Shown here: positions 1 to 8,861 of the stretch, in pieces | Layout of the letters: each line of letters begins with the position of its first letter | Position numbering within the stretch: position 1 is the stretch's first letter | Source: Microbacterium saperdae | GTDB lineage: Bacteria; Actinomycetota; Actinomycetes; Actinomycetales; Microbacteriaceae | DNA length: 64,000 nucleotides | NCBI RefSeq assembly: GCF_006716345.1 | Contig: NZ_VFOX01000001.1 | Location: forward strand, 682,001-746,000 | Direction of reading: 5' to 3' | Translations under genes and position numbers: made by a program | Notes under the pieces: generated by a model | Told to the model about the DNA's origin: nothing | The model's input: only the letters and a program-made list of their open reading frames with translations | Databases searched by the model: none

Positions 1-1
1 G

Positions 2-460
2 CAGCGGCATCCGGATCTGGCGTGGGTGGTCGAGTCCGACGACGAACGCGTGATCGGCTACATCGTCGCCACGGACGACACCGACGCCTTCGAGCAGTGG
101 TTCCGTGACGAGTGGTGGCCGGCATTCCACGAGCGCTTCCCGCAGCCCACCGATCCGGCCACGCGTGAGGAGCGGATGCTCGCCTACGCGTACGGTCGCG
201 GTCCCGGCAAGGAGCCGAACGCGAGCGTGTACCCCGCGCACCTCCACATCGATCTGCTGCCCGAGACGCAGGGGCAGGGCCTCGGGCGTCGACTGATCGA
301 GACGCTCTTCGCCGAGCTGACCCGACGCGGTGTCGCCGGGCTGCACCTGGGCATGGACCCGAACAACACCGGTGCCGCCGCGTTCTACGAGCGCCTGGGC
401 ATGCTGCCGCTGCCGACGGCGCCCGGTGGACAGAGCTTCGGCGTGCGCTTCGCGGACTGA
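2..460 (+). CDS. GNAT family N-acetyltransferase, 5'-partial
   Basis: The reading frame is open to the left edge of the window and reads on into plausible protein sequence (HPDLAWVVES), so the true start lies outside. The C-terminal half carries the acetyl-CoA binding loop QGQGLG (residues 82-87 counted from the GTG at 26) and the GNAT ending FYERLGM. GNAT enzymes move an acetyl group from acetyl-CoA to an amine; the substrate cannot be read from the sequence. A strong symmetrical terminator follows at 531-572. Confidence 0.85.
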   Translation, partial: QRHPDLAWVVESDDERVIGYIVATDDTDAFEQWFRDEWWPAFHERFPQPTDPATREERMLAYAYGRGPGKEPNASVYPAHLHIDLLPETQGQGLGRRLIETLFAELTRRGVAGLHLGMDPNNTGAAAFYERLGMLPLPTAPGGQSFGVRFAD

Positions 461-530
461 GCGACCCCCGGTCACACAGGGGAAAGGTCTCGCTGCGCTC
501 GCTCCTCCCCGAATCCCCCAGTGCTCGATA

Positions 531-572
531 AAGACGAGAAGGGCCCCGCTGGCGCGGGGCCCTTCTTGTCTT
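531..572. terminator. Bidirectional intrinsic terminator
   Basis: An almost perfect inverted repeat: arms 531-549 and 554-572 with a GGGCCCCGC core and a TGGC loop. It lies between the acetyltransferase stop and the 3' end of the minus-strand tRNA-Ser and is placed to end both transcripts. Confidence 0.75.
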
Positions 573-575
573 CGG

Positions 576-660
576 CGGTGACGGCGGGATTCGAACCCGC
601 GGTTGCTTGCACAACACACGCTTTCCAAGCGTGCTCCTTCGGCCGCTCGGACACGTCACC
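576..660 (-). tRNA. tRNA-Ser (anticodon GGA)
   Basis: On the minus strand the 7-bp acceptor stem GGTGACG pairs with CGTCACC, the anticodon loop reads CTTGGAA (GGA), and a long variable arm (GTTG/CAAC stem) marks it as a class II tRNA-Ser. The T-arm GGTTCGAATCC is present. No CCA is encoded; the genomic 3' trinucleotide is CCG. Confidence 0.95.
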
Positions 661-741
661 AAGGAACAACCTGTTCATCTTATCCGATGGTTCGGGGGTC
701 CCGTGACCGACCGCGGTCGCCGCCGCCTCGGGCGAGCCGCG

Positions 742-1104
742 TCAGGCGCTCGCCGCGGGGATCTCGTCGATCGAGAAGTACACGGGAAGACCGCGATCGC
801 GGGCGATCGCGACGTCGTTGTCCGCGCCGGCGGAGGCGCCGGGAAGACGCAGCACGCCGTCGCAATGCTGCAGCAGTCGGGCGGCGACGTCGTACATCAC
901 GTCTCCTTCGACGGTCTCCGCCGGGTCGAGGCCGCGGAGCACGGGGAGGGCGACCCATTCGCCGATCATCGGGATGTGGCCGAGGCGGTGGAGTGGTGCC
1001 GCCGCTTCTTCGAGACGTGCGAGGTTGCGCGCGATGGCGGCCGGGTCGCCGTCGGTGCCGGAGCGGTACGGGCCGGCGATCAGGATCAGGAGTGGCTTGT
1101 TCAT
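742..1104 (-). CDS. DUF4406 / nucleoside 2-deoxyribosyltransferase-like protein
   Basis: A 120-residue protein that opens with LLILIAGPYRSGTDGDP, the glycine-rich first strand and loop seen in DUF4406 and nucleoside 2-deoxyribosyltransferase-like folds, and later carries SAGADNDVAIARDRGLPVYF, matching the C-terminal half of that fold. No catalytic role is established for the group. It is divergent from the DeoR-type gene at 1161 with 56 bp between starts. TACAGT lies 7 bases upstream of the ATG, so its mRNA may be leaderless. Confidence 0.7.
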   Translation of the reverse strand: MNKPLLILIAGPYRSGTDGDPAAIARNLARLEEAAAPLHRLGHIPMIGEWVALPVLRGLDPAETVEGDVMYDVAARLLQHCDGVLRLPGASAGADNDVAIARDRGLPVYFSIDEIPAASA

Positions 1105-1160
1105 GTCAGAGACTGTAGCGTTAACCGTGCAAGAACGTGAAACAACAGGAAGAAGCTTGA

Positions 1161-1904
1161 ATGCTCAGTGCGCAGCGCAAGGATCATCTGCTCGAACTCC
1201 TCGCACGGGACGGCCGTGTGGTGGCCAAAGACGTCGCCGCTGACCTCTTGGTGTCGGAGGACTCCATCCGCCGGGATCTTCGGGAACTCGCCGACTCCGG
1301 TCTGTGCGTGCGGGTCTACGGTGGGGCGCTCCCCGTGCCGGCCGCCGAGGCCCCCGTCGCGCAGCGCGGCGCCGTCGCGACGGACAGTAAAGAGCGAGTG
1401 GCCCGGGCCGCCGTCGCGCTGATCCGTCCGGGGGCCACGATCATCCTCGATGCGGGCACGACGACGCTGGCGATGGCGCGGATGCTGCCGGACGATCCGA
1501 CGCTCACGGTGATCACCCCGAGCCCCGCAGTGGCCGTGGCGGTCGCCGAGAACTCCGCAGCACGCGTGCTGATCGTCGGCGGGGAACTGAGCAGGCACTC
1601 TCTCGTCGCCGGTGGGGCGCTGGCGCTGGAGGCGATCGGACGCCTCGGTGCGGACGTCTTCTTCCTCGGCGTGACCGGGATCGACCCGGACCACGGACTC
1701 ACCACGGGCGTCCTCGATGATGCCGTGGTCAAGAGGGCCCTCGCCGCGCGGAGTGCCGACGTCTACGTGCTCGGCAGCGCGGAGAAGATCGGTGCCGCCT
1801 CCCGCTTCCCCGTCATCGGGTTCGACGCGGTCGCCGGCATCATCACGGATCCGGAGGACTCATCGCCCCTCGCGCGGAGATGGCGGGAGGCGTCCTCGAC
1901 GTAG
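1161..1904 (+). CDS. DeoR/GlpR family transcriptional regulator
   Basis: A 247-residue regulator. The N-terminal winged helix (about residues 5-58, RKDHLLELLARDGRV...EDSIRRDLRELADSG) is DeoR-type and ends at the family hinge (RVYGGALP). The rest is the ribose-5-phosphate-isomerase-like effector domain, including LDAGTTTLAMARML (about residues 96-109), which usually binds a phosphorylated sugar. A candidate -10 (TAGCGT, 1116-1121) gives a short leader with an AGGAAG-type ribosome site. The target genes are not evident; the divergent DUF4406 gene is a candidate. Confidence 0.9.
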   Translation: MLSAQRKDHLLELLARDGRVVAKDVAADLLVSEDSIRRDLRELADSGLCVRVYGGALPVPAAEAPVAQRGAVATDSKERVARAAVALIRPGATIILDAGTTTLAMARMLPDDPTLTVITPSPAVAVAVAENSAARVLIVGGELSRHSLVAGGALALEAIGRLGADVFFLGVTGIDPDHGLTTGVLDDAVVKRALAARSADVYVLGSAEKIGAASRFPVIGFDAVAGIITDPEDSSPLARRWREASST

Positions 1905-1907
1905 GAT
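1902..1907 (+). promoter_or_regulatory. Leaderless -10 element (TAGGAT) for trhO
   Basis: TAGGAT lies exactly six bases before the GTG at 1914. Its first three bases are also the TAG stop codon of the upstream DeoR gene. Confidence 0.55.
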
Positions 1908-1913
1908 CCCTAG

Positions 1914-2807
1914 GTGGCAACACCTAAGATCGTCCTCTTCTACGCCTTCACCCCTCTCGCGGATCCGGAGGCCATCCGGCTCTGGCAGCGTGATCTCGGC
2001 GAAGCTCTCGGCCTGCGCGGGCGCCTCCTCATCTCGAAGGACGGTGTGAACGGCACCCTCGGCGGTGACCTGCCCGCGCTGAAGAAGTGGGCGCGCTCAT
2101 TCCGGTCCTATGGGCCGTTCGCCGACGCCGACATCAAGTGGAGCGAGGGCACGGGCGTCGATGCCGAGGGGCGGAGCCTGGACTTCCCCAAGCTCAGCGT
2201 CAAGGTGCGCGACGAGATCGTGTCGTTCGGCGCGCCGGGGGAGCTCCGCGTCGATGAGCACGGCGTCGTGGGCGGAGGCACCCGGCTCAGCCCGGAGGAC
2301 CTGCACGCGCTGATGGAGGAACGCGGTGACGATGTGGTGTTCTTCGACGGCCGCAACTCCTTGGAGGCGCAGATCGGTCGCTTCCGCGGAGCGGTCGTGC
2401 CCGATACCGAGACCACCCGTGACTTCGTGCGGCTGCTCGACTCCGGAGCGTACGACGAGCTCAAGGGCAAGCCGGTCGTGACCTACTGCACCGGCGGCAT
2501 CCGCTGCGAGGTGCTGTCGAGCCTGATGACCGTTCGGGGGTTCGGCGAGGTGTACCAGCTGGAGGGCGGCATCGTCCGGTACGGCGAGCGGTACGGCGAC
2601 GACGGCTACTGGGACGGGTCGCTCTACGTGTTCGACAAGCGCGGATCGGTGGACTTCTCCGACCACGCAGCCGTGATCGGAGAATGCGTCGGATGCGGGG
2701 CCGCGACCAAGCGCACCGCGAACTGCCCCGACCTGAGCTGCCGCGTGCAGTCCGTGGTGTGCGAGGAGTGCGACGCGGTGTACTGCGCGGAGCACGCCGC
2801 CGCCTGA
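1914..2807 (+). CDS. trhO: tRNA uridine-34 hydroxylase TrhO (rhodanese family, UPF0176)
   Basis: This 297-residue protein matches the TrhO/YceA family: an N-terminal acylphosphatase-like part ([29 protein letters not shown]), a rhodanese domain with its active-site loop [10 protein letters not shown] (Cys192), and a cysteine-rich tail (about residues 258-295). The family makes 5-hydroxyuridine at the wobble position of tRNAs independently of prephenate. GTG start, with a TAGGAT -10 six bases upstream and no Shine-Dalgarno, suggesting a leaderless mRNA. Confidence 0.9.
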   Translation: MATPKIVLFYAFTPLADPEAIRLWQRDLGEALGLRGRLLISKDGVNGTLGGDLPALKKWARSFRSYGPFADADIKWSEGTGVDAEGRSLDFPKLSVKVRDEIVSFGAPGELRVDEHGVVGGGTRLSPEDLHALMEERGDDVVFFDGRNSLEAQIGRFRGAVVPDTETTRDFVRLLDSGAYDELKGKPVVTYCTGGIRCEVLSSLMTVRGFGEVYQLEGGIVRYGERYGDDGYWDGSLYVFDKRGSVDFSDHAAVIGECVGCGAATKRTANCPDLSCRVQSVVCEECDAVYCAEHAAA

Positions 2808-2826
2808 CACGGAGCGCTGAGCGCGG

Positions 2827-5094
2827 TCAGACCACGGTCGCCGCGTCGACGTCGCGCGTGGCGAACAGCGACCGCGGCACCAGCAGCGCCTTCGTTCGGG
2901 TGAACCGATCGCTGCGCGCGTGCATCGACCCGAGCACGCTGCGCAGCGGGCCCGCGAGGTCTTCGGCCGCCGCTCCGGAGCGGGCGTAGTTCGCCTGCTC
3001 GACCGCGTCCGTCAGAGCGCGCATCTCGGTCGCATCGACTCCGCACTCCCGAACCAGCGCCGATCCACGCGCGCGGGGGGTGTCGGCATCCGACACCGGC
3101 AAGCGGAGGTCGATCATGGTGTCGCGCAGTTCTGCCCAGGCTGCTCCCGCATCGCCGTGCCGCGCGCGCCGCAGTCTCAGCCCGCGCTCGGCGCCGCGCA
3201 CGAGGGCGGGCAGGAGCAGCAGTACGAGAGCCCCGGCGACCGTCAGCACGACCGGCATCGCGTCCAGGCGGCGCAGCGCTCCGTTCGAGGAACTGCTGTC
3301 GCCGGTGTCACCCCGGTCGACCTCCGGGCCGGTGGTCTGCTCGGCCTGCGGGGCGGTCGTCGGCGCGGGGGTCGAAGGGCCGTTCGTGCCCGTGCCCTCG
3401 GTCGCGGCGGCGGTGAAGGCGGTCGGTACGCCGAGCGAGGCGGTGGGCTCGAAGGGAACCCAGCCGACGCCGGGGAACAGCACCTCGGGCCACGAGTGCA
3501 GTTGATCGCTCTCCACCGAGAAGATCGACTCCTCGCCGCGCTTCTCGTCGGTGAGTGAGCCGGGGAGGTATCCGACCACGATCCGGACCTGCATGTCGAG
3601 GCTCTGCGCCATCAGGGCGAAGGCGCCGGCGAAGTGCACGCAGTACCCTGAACGCTCTTCGAGGAACCGGGCGACGGCGTCGGCTCCGGTGCCGTCGAAT
3701 CCCTCTTCGACCGGCGTCTCCAGCGAATAGGTGAAGGAATTGCGGAACCACGTCTGCAGAGCCACCAGGCGGTCATAGTCGGTCGTCGCGTCCGCGGTGA
3801 CCTCGGAGGCGAGTTCGCCGATCACCGACGGCAGCTCGACCGGGTCCTCACTGTCGTCGACCAGGGGAGGGGCGGCGTCGATCGCGCGGATCTGCTCCAG
3901 GGTCGGCGAGACGCGCGTGGACGCCACGGTGTAGTCGTTGCCGACCGCATCGGCGTTACGCGACACGAGCGTGCGGTTCTCCGGCATCACGCGCCAGGTG
4001 TTGGCGAGGCCCTGCACGCCGGTCGCGGGGTACGGCAGGGGCAACCAGGAGCTCGACATCCGCAGCACGCGGATCGAGGTCGTCGTGTCCGTCGTCGCGA
4101 TCTCCTCACCCCACTCCGGCTCGCCGAAGCCTTCGCTCTGCGCGTTGAGGTCTCCCCGGTCGGGCTGCCAGATCCGTCCGTTGAACTGCGACAGCGTGGT
4201 CAGGCGCAGATAGGGCGCGACATCGTTCTTGGTGGCAACCGTCAGAACCTCGACGGGGTTCGGCTGGCGCAGGTCGTCGCCGAGCCGGAGGGAGGCATCG
4301 ACCGTGATGCCGGCTCCCGTGCCGGCGAGGCTCGCCGAGACGGGGAGCCCGGGCGCGATCACGATCGTCACCGCCAACGCCGCGACCCCGACGCCCGCGG
4401 CGAGCGAGGTCGAGGATCGGCGCGGAGCGAGCGGATGACGGCGTGCGGTGAAGCGCAGCAGCACGAGGGCGAGGATGCCGAGGAGCACGAACCACACGAT
4501 GTTCGTGTCGCCGAGCGTCACGATCATCGGCACAGACCCGAGCACTCCCGTGAGCACGATCGCGAGGATCGCCGATCGGTGGGAGACGAGGTGGTCGAGG
4601 AGGATCGCCACCAGAGCGAAGCCCGCTCCCAGCACGGCTGCCAGTCCCGCGGTGGCCTCGAGCGGGGCCGAGCCGAACGCGATCTCCTCCCAGGCCGCTG
4701 CCGCGAGCGTGCGGAACACGGCGAACGTCGTGGGCGTGGGGACGATTCCGAGGAACGCGGAGTCACCGGCGATCAGCCGGGTGAGAACCGCGACGGCGAC
4801 GGCGAGCTGCACGGCGAACGTCGTCAGATCGCGCAGCCATTCGCGGCGTCGACGCGTCCAGGTGCGCATGAGCGCTCCGGTCGCAGCGGTCATGACGATC
4901 ACGGCGAGCACGGTGAACGACCAGGCCCCCGGCTCGATGACCGACGTGTACGGCCACATCGCGACGAGTCCGGCCACTGCGGCGAGGATCGCCGGGGCCA
5001 CCACGCCGTTCGCGTCCTCGTGCTCGCGATGCCAGGTGGGCGTCGCGCGTGCCGGCGTCGTGCGTCCGGTCCGGCCGGCCTCAGCGCGGAACAT
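2827..5094 (-). CDS. Transglutaminase-like membrane protein (DUF3488/TgpA type)
   Basis: About 755 residues. The N-terminal third is a series of hydrophobic segments. A periplasmic transglutaminase core follows, with the Cys motif RSGYCVHFAGAFA, the His motif LHSWPEVLFP and the acidic motif GWVPFEPTAS. A Thr/Pro-rich linker, one more membrane helix (VVLTVAGALVLLLLPALV) and a cytoplasmic tail complete it. It is the last gene of the MoxR-DUF58-TgpA operon, a common trio whose role (cell envelope or protease-like) is unsettled. I start at the ATG at 5094, preceded by CGGAG at 6 bases; an in-frame ATG at 5124 is the alternative. Confidence 0.85.
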   Translation of the reverse strand: MFRAEAGRTGRTTPARATPTWHREHEDANGVVAPAILAAVAGLVAMWPYTSVIEPGAWSFTVLAVIVMTAATGALMRTWTRRRREWLRDLTTFAVQLAVAVAVLTRLIAGDSAFLGIVPTPTTFAVFRTLAAAAWEEIAFGSAPLEATAGLAAVLGAGFALVAILLDHLVSHRSAILAIVLTGVLGSVPMIVTLGDTNIVWFVLLGILALVLLRFTARRHPLAPRRSSTSLAAGVGVAALAVTIVIAPGLPVSASLAGTGAGITVDASLRLGDDLRQPNPVEVLTVATKNDVAPYLRLTTLSQFNGRIWQPDRGDLNAQSEGFGEPEWGEEIATTDTTTSIRVLRMSSSWLPLPYPATGVQGLANTWRVMPENRTLVSRNADAVGNDYTVASTRVSPTLEQIRAIDAAPPLVDDSEDPVELPSVIGELASEVTADATTDYDRLVALQTWFRNSFTYSLETPVEEGFDGTGADAVARFLEERSGYCVHFAGAFALMAQSLDMQVRIVVGYLPGSLTDEKRGEESIFSVESDQLHSWPEVLFPGVGWVPFEPTASLGVPTAFTAAATEGTGTNGPSTPAPTTAPQAEQTTGPEVDRGDTGDSSSSNGALRRLDAMPVVLTVAGALVLLLLPALVRGAERGLRLRRARHGDAGAAWAELRDTMIDLRLPVSDADTPRARGSALVRECGVDATEMRALTDAVEQANYARSGAAAEDLAGPLRSVLGSMHARSDRFTRTKALLVPRSLFATRDVDAATVV

Positions 5095-6271
5095 CGCCGA
5101 CTCCGATCCGCGCGGGCAGAGCATCTTCCCACGCCTCCGCGACGTCGCTGCCGAGGGTGGTCACCGTCCAGCCGTGCTGCGCGGCCGCGGCGCTCGCGCC
5201 GGCGAGCGGATCCGTGCTGAACAGCAGTGCGGCGGCGGCGCCGGAGGGGCGGAGCAGCGCAGCATCCTCCTCATCGAGGCGTCCCGTGATGTACACGAGT
5301 GGTCCGGGCGGTGTGCCGCCGATCAGTGTGGTCAGATCGCGGGACTCCCCGCGCGGCGACACCATGGCCAGGGCGACCAGCAGCCCGTCACGGTCGTCCT
5401 CGTGTCCGCGCAGCGTGCCGAGGGAGAGGCCGGCGCTGTCGATCACGTCGACGCCGTAGCCCTCCCCGGCCAGATGGATCGCGGAGGAGGCGCAGAGGGA
5501 GACGGCCGCTTCGAAGGCGGCATCCGCCTCCTCACCGGTGTTGTCCCACCGGGCGCTGCTGCGATCGAGCACCACGAGGGCGTCCGGGCTGGATTCCTCC
5601 TCCTCCTGCCGCACCATCAGCTGACCGCGATGCGCCGTGGCACGCCAGTGGATGCGGCGCATCGAGTCACCGGGGATGTAGCGCCGGGGCGAGAGGTTGT
5701 CGCTACCCTGGCCCAGACGGCTCGAGGAGGTCTGGGCCGTTCCGCCGGCGGCGCCCACCTTGACGCTGAGCGGGGCCAACGCGATGACCTCGGGGACGAC
5801 CGTCACCGTGCGGTGCTCGCCGAACGACTGCTCACGCTGGGCCAGACCGAAGGGGTCGACCGTGCGCAGCATGAGCGGGCCGATCGGCCAGACGCCGCGT
5901 CGGATGCCGGTGATCAGATAGCTGAGCTGCCCGGACTCCGGCGGATACTCGCCGCTGGAGTCGCCGGATACGGCATCCGGCAGCACGTCGTGCCAGAGTC
6001 CGTGCGGGACGCGGATGGAGCGGAGGGTGAAGCGCAGGGTGACCCTGGACGTCTCGGAGACCGTCAGCAGATCCGTCGAGACCTGCCGGGAGACGGTGCC
6101 GGTGCGACGCGGCGCACGCACCACGATCAGCGAGAACCCGGTCACGAGGGCCAGCAGCACGCCGATGTAGATCAGGATCGGCGCGCCCACCAGATTCGCG
6201 CCGATGATGCAGCCCAGTGCAGCGACCAGCGCACCCGCCCCGCGGATGGTCAGTGCTCGACGGCGTCGCAT
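5081..6271 (-). CDS. DUF58 domain-containing membrane protein
   Basis: A 396-residue protein with two N-terminal membrane helices (residues about 8-45) and the DUF58 signature DNLSPRRYIPGDSMRRIHWR, followed by a von Willebrand-A-like fold (PDALVVLDRSS). DUF58 proteins partner MoxR ATPases and transglutaminase-like proteins, as here. Only 10 bp separate it from the MoxR stop, and its end overlaps the start of the transglutaminase gene, so translation is coupled. Confidence 0.88.
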   Translation of the reverse strand: MRRRRALTIRGAGALVAALGCIIGANLVGAPILIYIGVLLALVTGFSLIVVRAPRRTGTVSRQVSTDLLTVSETSRVTLRFTLRSIRVPHGLWHDVLPDAVSGDSSGEYPPESGQLSYLITGIRRGVWPIGPLMLRTVDPFGLAQREQSFGEHRTVTVVPEVIALAPLSVKVGAAGGTAQTSSSRLGQGSDNLSPRRYIPGDSMRRIHWRATAHRGQLMVRQEEEESSPDALVVLDRSSARWDNTGEEADAAFEAAVSLCASSAIHLAGEGYGVDVIDSAGLSLGTLRGHEDDRDGLLVALAMVSPRGESRDLTTLIGGTPPGPLVYITGRLDEEDAALLRPSGAAAALLFSTDPLAGASAAAAQHGWTVTTLGSDVAEAWEDALPARIGVGDVPR

Positions 6272-6281
6272 GGCGGCTCGA

Positions 6282-7259
6282 TCAGGAGCGGGTGGCGACG
6301 GGAACCCGCACGCGCTCGACGATCTGGGTCAGTGCGGCTTCGACCGGCTGCGCGCCGGCGCGATGAGCTCCGCGTGCGGGCAGCAGGCGATGTGCGAACA
6401 CCGGGATCAGCAGAGCCGTCAGGTCATCGGGGATGACGTAGTCGCGGCCGTCGAGGGCCGCCCACACCTTGGCGGCCCTGACGAGCTGCAGCGTGGCACG
6501 CGGGCTCGCGCCCAGGTGGAGGTTGGGGTCAGAGCGGGTGGCCTGCGCCAAGGCGACCGCGTACTCCTCGAGCGCGGGTGCGACGTGGACGGACCGCCCC
6601 CAGGCGATGAGGTGGGCGATCGAGGTCGCATCCGCGACGGGAGCCACCGCGCTGAGAGGATTCACGACGTCGCGCTGGCGCAGCATGAGAGCCTCGGCGG
6701 CGGCATCCGGGTATCCCATCGAGATGCGCATCATGAAGCGGTCCCGCTGCGCCTCGGGGAGTGCGTACGTTCCCTCCATCTCCAGCGGGTTCTGCGTCGC
6801 GACGACCAGGAAAGGGTCGGGGAGCATGTGGGTGGAGCCGTCGACCGTGACCTGGCCCTCCTCCATCGCCTCCAGGAGCGCGGACTGGGTCTTGGGCGAG
6901 GAGCGGTTGATCTCATCGGCGATCACGATGTGCGCGAACACGGCGCCGCGCTTGAACTCGAACTCGCGGTCGACCGGGTTGTACACCGAGACGCCGGTGA
7001 CGTCGCCGGGCAGCAGGTCGGGGGTGAACTGGATGCGGCGCACGGTGGCATCCACGCTGGCGGCGAGAGCGCGGGCGAGCATCGTCTTGCCGACGCCGGG
7101 CACGTCCTCGATCAGCAGGTGGCCTTCGGCGAGCAGGCAGACCAGTGCGCTGCGGACGGCATCCGGCTTTCCGTCGATCACCTGGCCCACCGAGCCGAGG
7201 ATCGCGGAGGTCTGCGCCGCGAACTGCTCGGCCGTGATCAGGGGGGAGTTGTCGGGCAT
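6282..7259 (-). CDS. MoxR family AAA+ ATPase
   Basis: A 325-residue AAA+ ATPase of the MoxR/RavA class. Walker A is VPGVGKTM (residues 53-60), Walker B is IADEINR, sensor 1 lies in VVATQNPLEMEGTY, and the C-terminal lid contains the conserved GASPRATLQLVRAAK. MoxR proteins act as chaperones for metal-centre or vWA-domain partners. It leads the minus-strand operon; a leader with GAGAGGG sits before the ATG, and TACGAT (7301-7306, minus) is a plausible -10. Confidence 0.92.
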   Translation of the reverse strand: MPDNSPLITAEQFAAQTSAILGSVGQVIDGKPDAVRSALVCLLAEGHLLIEDVPGVGKTMLARALAASVDATVRRIQFTPDLLPGDVTGVSVYNPVDREFEFKRGAVFAHIVIADEINRSSPKTQSALLEAMEEGQVTVDGSTHMLPDPFLVVATQNPLEMEGTYALPEAQRDRFMMRISMGYPDAAAEALMLRQRDVVNPLSAVAPVADATSIAHLIAWGRSVHVAPALEEYAVALAQATRSDPNLHLGASPRATLQLVRAAKVWAALDGRDYVIPDDLTALLIPVFAHRLLPARGAHRAGAQPVEAALTQIVERVRVPVATRS

Positions 7260-7410
7260 GCGTTCCCTCTCGCGTGAGGCGCTTCTGTGCGCGTTATTCG
7301 ATCGTAACCCGATGGGGAGGTGGCTGCTCTGGCAGGTTGCCCTGAGCCTGGTGGTCCGCGGAGCGCTACCGCCGGTGTCGGAGCATCGGGCGACATCGGG
7401 TTAGGATGGT

Positions 7411-7505
7411 TGACGGCTCTCCGCGTGGCGGCATCCAGGCCAATTCCCCCAGGGCGGAAACGCAGCAAGGGTAACCGGGCTCTGCTGGGTGCGCGGAGGG
7501 TCACT
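7411..7505 (+). ncRNA. ffs: Signal recognition particle RNA (4.5S, small bacterial type)
   Basis: The conserved SRP domain IV apex is plain: CCAGGCC, GGGCGGAAACGCAGCAAGGG and the pairing return strand. The long stem is closed by CTCCGCG (from 7419) with CGCGGAG (7492-7498). A T-rich run (CTTTCTTTTT) follows as terminator and TAGGAT (7402-7407) is a plausible -10. The RNA forms the SRP with Ffh and targets membrane proteins to FtsY and the Sec translocon. Confidence 0.93.
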
Positions 7506-7549
7506 TTCTTTTTCAGCGTCCTCCGGGGCGGCACTGCGAGGATCGTGAC

Positions 7550-8164
7550 GTGACCAGCCCCGCCGATTCCCCGCGCTCCACCGCTCTGAGCCGATTCGCC
7601 TCGCCGGTCATCCTGCTCGCTCTGATGTGGATCATCCAACTGGCCGATGCGATCCTGCGCGGCTCGTTCTCCGGATTCGGCCTGCGCTCCTGGGACCTCG
7701 CCGGTCTCGGCGGCATCGTCGCCGCTCCGCTGCTGCACGCGAGCTGGAGCCATCTGCTGGCCAACTCCCTGCCCTTCCTGGCGCTCGGCTGCCTGGTCGC
7801 GGTCGAGGGCGCTCGCCGCTTCTGGACCGTCACCGCGGTCGTCGCCGTCATCGGCGGTCTCGGCACCTGGGTGTTCAACGCCCCCGGCACGCTCACGGTC
7901 GGCGCCTCCGGGCTCGTGTTCGGGTACTTCGGCTACATCGTGATGCGGGTGTTCGCGCCGGCGCGGGTCGCCCACCGCATCCTGTACGCGGTGGTCGCCC
8001 TCATCGTGATCGCGCTCTACGGCGGATCCATGCTCGCCGGCGTCGTCGGCGTCAGCGAGGGCATCTCGTGGCAGGCGCACCTGTTCGGTGCGATCGGGGG
8101 AGGCATCGCCGCCTTGGCGGGCCGGCGTGCGGACCGGCCGGCGCTGCGGGACCGCACCGGATGA
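7550..8164 (+). CDS. Rhomboid family intramembrane serine protease
   Basis: This 204-residue protein has about six hydrophobic segments and the rhomboid catalytic elements: HLLANSLPF (oxyanion His/Asn, residues 68-76), the nucleophile in GASGLVFGY (Ser120), and the dyad partner in QAHLFGAIGGG (His177). Rhomboids cleave membrane proteins within or near the bilayer. GTG start. It overlaps the next gene by four bases (ATGA), so the two are one transcription unit. Substrates are unknown. Confidence 0.9.
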   Translation: MTSPADSPRSTALSRFASPVILLALMWIIQLADAILRGSFSGFGLRSWDLAGLGGIVAAPLLHASWSHLLANSLPFLALGCLVAVEGARRFWTVTAVVAVIGGLGTWVFNAPGTLTVGASGLVFGYFGYIVMRVFAPARVAHRILYAVVALIVIALYGGSMLAGVVGVSEGISWQAHLFGAIGGGIAALAGRRADRPALRDRTG

Positions 8165-8823
8165 GCGCCCAGCGCGCGAAACGACGCGCGCGGCCGAGGA
8201 AGCGCGCCAAGAAGCGCAAGCCGGGGGTGCGCGCTCGCGCCGCTATCCGGCTGCGCCGACGGAGGATGCTGCGCCGCGTCCTGATCTCGACCGCCGTGGT
8301 CGCGGCGGTCGTCGGCCTCGCGGTGCTGGTCCCGCTCAGCATCGCGCACGACCCCGTCGTCGTGTGCGCGGACGATCCCGGCACCTTCCCCGAGGCGGGG
8401 ATCGCGGGATGGCAGGGGGAGCAGCTGGAGAACGCCGCCACGATCATGACCACGGCGTCCGGTCTGGGACTCGGGCGCGAGGGGCAGATCCTGGGCGTCA
8501 TGACGGCGATGGGCGAGAGCAGCCTGCGCAACATCGACTACGGCGACTGGGAGACCAGAGGATTCACCAACCCCGACGGCACCCGCACCAGCAGCATCGG
8601 GCTGTTCCAGCAGCAGGACTGGTGGGGGAGCGTGGAGCAGCGGATGGATCCGGCGACCTCGGCGACGCTCTTCTTCACCCGGCTGGTGCGGCTGCCCGAC
8701 TGGCAGCAGATGGAGCCGTCGCACGCGATCCATCGGGTGCAGATCAACACCGACCGCGACTACTACTCCCGCTATGAGGCCGACGCCACCGCCGTGGTCG
8801 ACGGCCTCTCCCACGGTTGCTGA
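8161..8823 (+). CDS. Secreted/membrane-anchored lysozyme-like (transglycosylase-fold) protein
   Basis: 220 residues. A very basic N-terminus (about 35 residues rich in Arg/Lys) precedes one membrane segment (residues 40-61), then an exported domain. GQILGVMTAMGESSLRN with Glu119 and SSIGLFQQQDWWGS resemble the catalytic-Glu loop and following motif of lysozyme-like peptidoglycan hydrolases. Several related actinobacterial proteins carry loose peptidase labels; I see no metallopeptidase motif. It overlaps the rhomboid gene by four bases. Confidence 0.72.
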   Translation: MSAQRAKRRARPRKRAKKRKPGVRARAAIRLRRRRMLRRVLISTAVVAAVVGLAVLVPLSIAHDPVVVCADDPGTFPEAGIAGWQGEQLENAATIMTTASGLGLGREGQILGVMTAMGESSLRNIDYGDWETRGFTNPDGTRTSSIGLFQQQDWWGSVEQRMDPATSATLFFTRLVRLPDWQQMEPSHAIHRVQINTDRDYYSRYEADATAVVDGLSHGC

Positions 8824-8849
8824 CCGGCGCGCCGTCGGCGCGACCCGCC

Positions 8850-8855
8850 TAAGCT
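8850..8855 (+). promoter_or_regulatory. Leaderless -10 element (TAAGCT) for pta
   Basis: TAAGCT lies exactly six bases before the GTG at 8862; there is no conventional ribosome site at normal spacing. Confidence 0.5.
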
Positions 8856-8861
8856 GAGGGG

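Noticed and set aside
4448..6436. A 662-codon plus-strand open frame opposite the transglutaminase and DUF58 genes
   Set aside because: No recognisable domain, and the opposite strand carries a coherent MoxR-DUF58-TgpA operon with overlapping starts.
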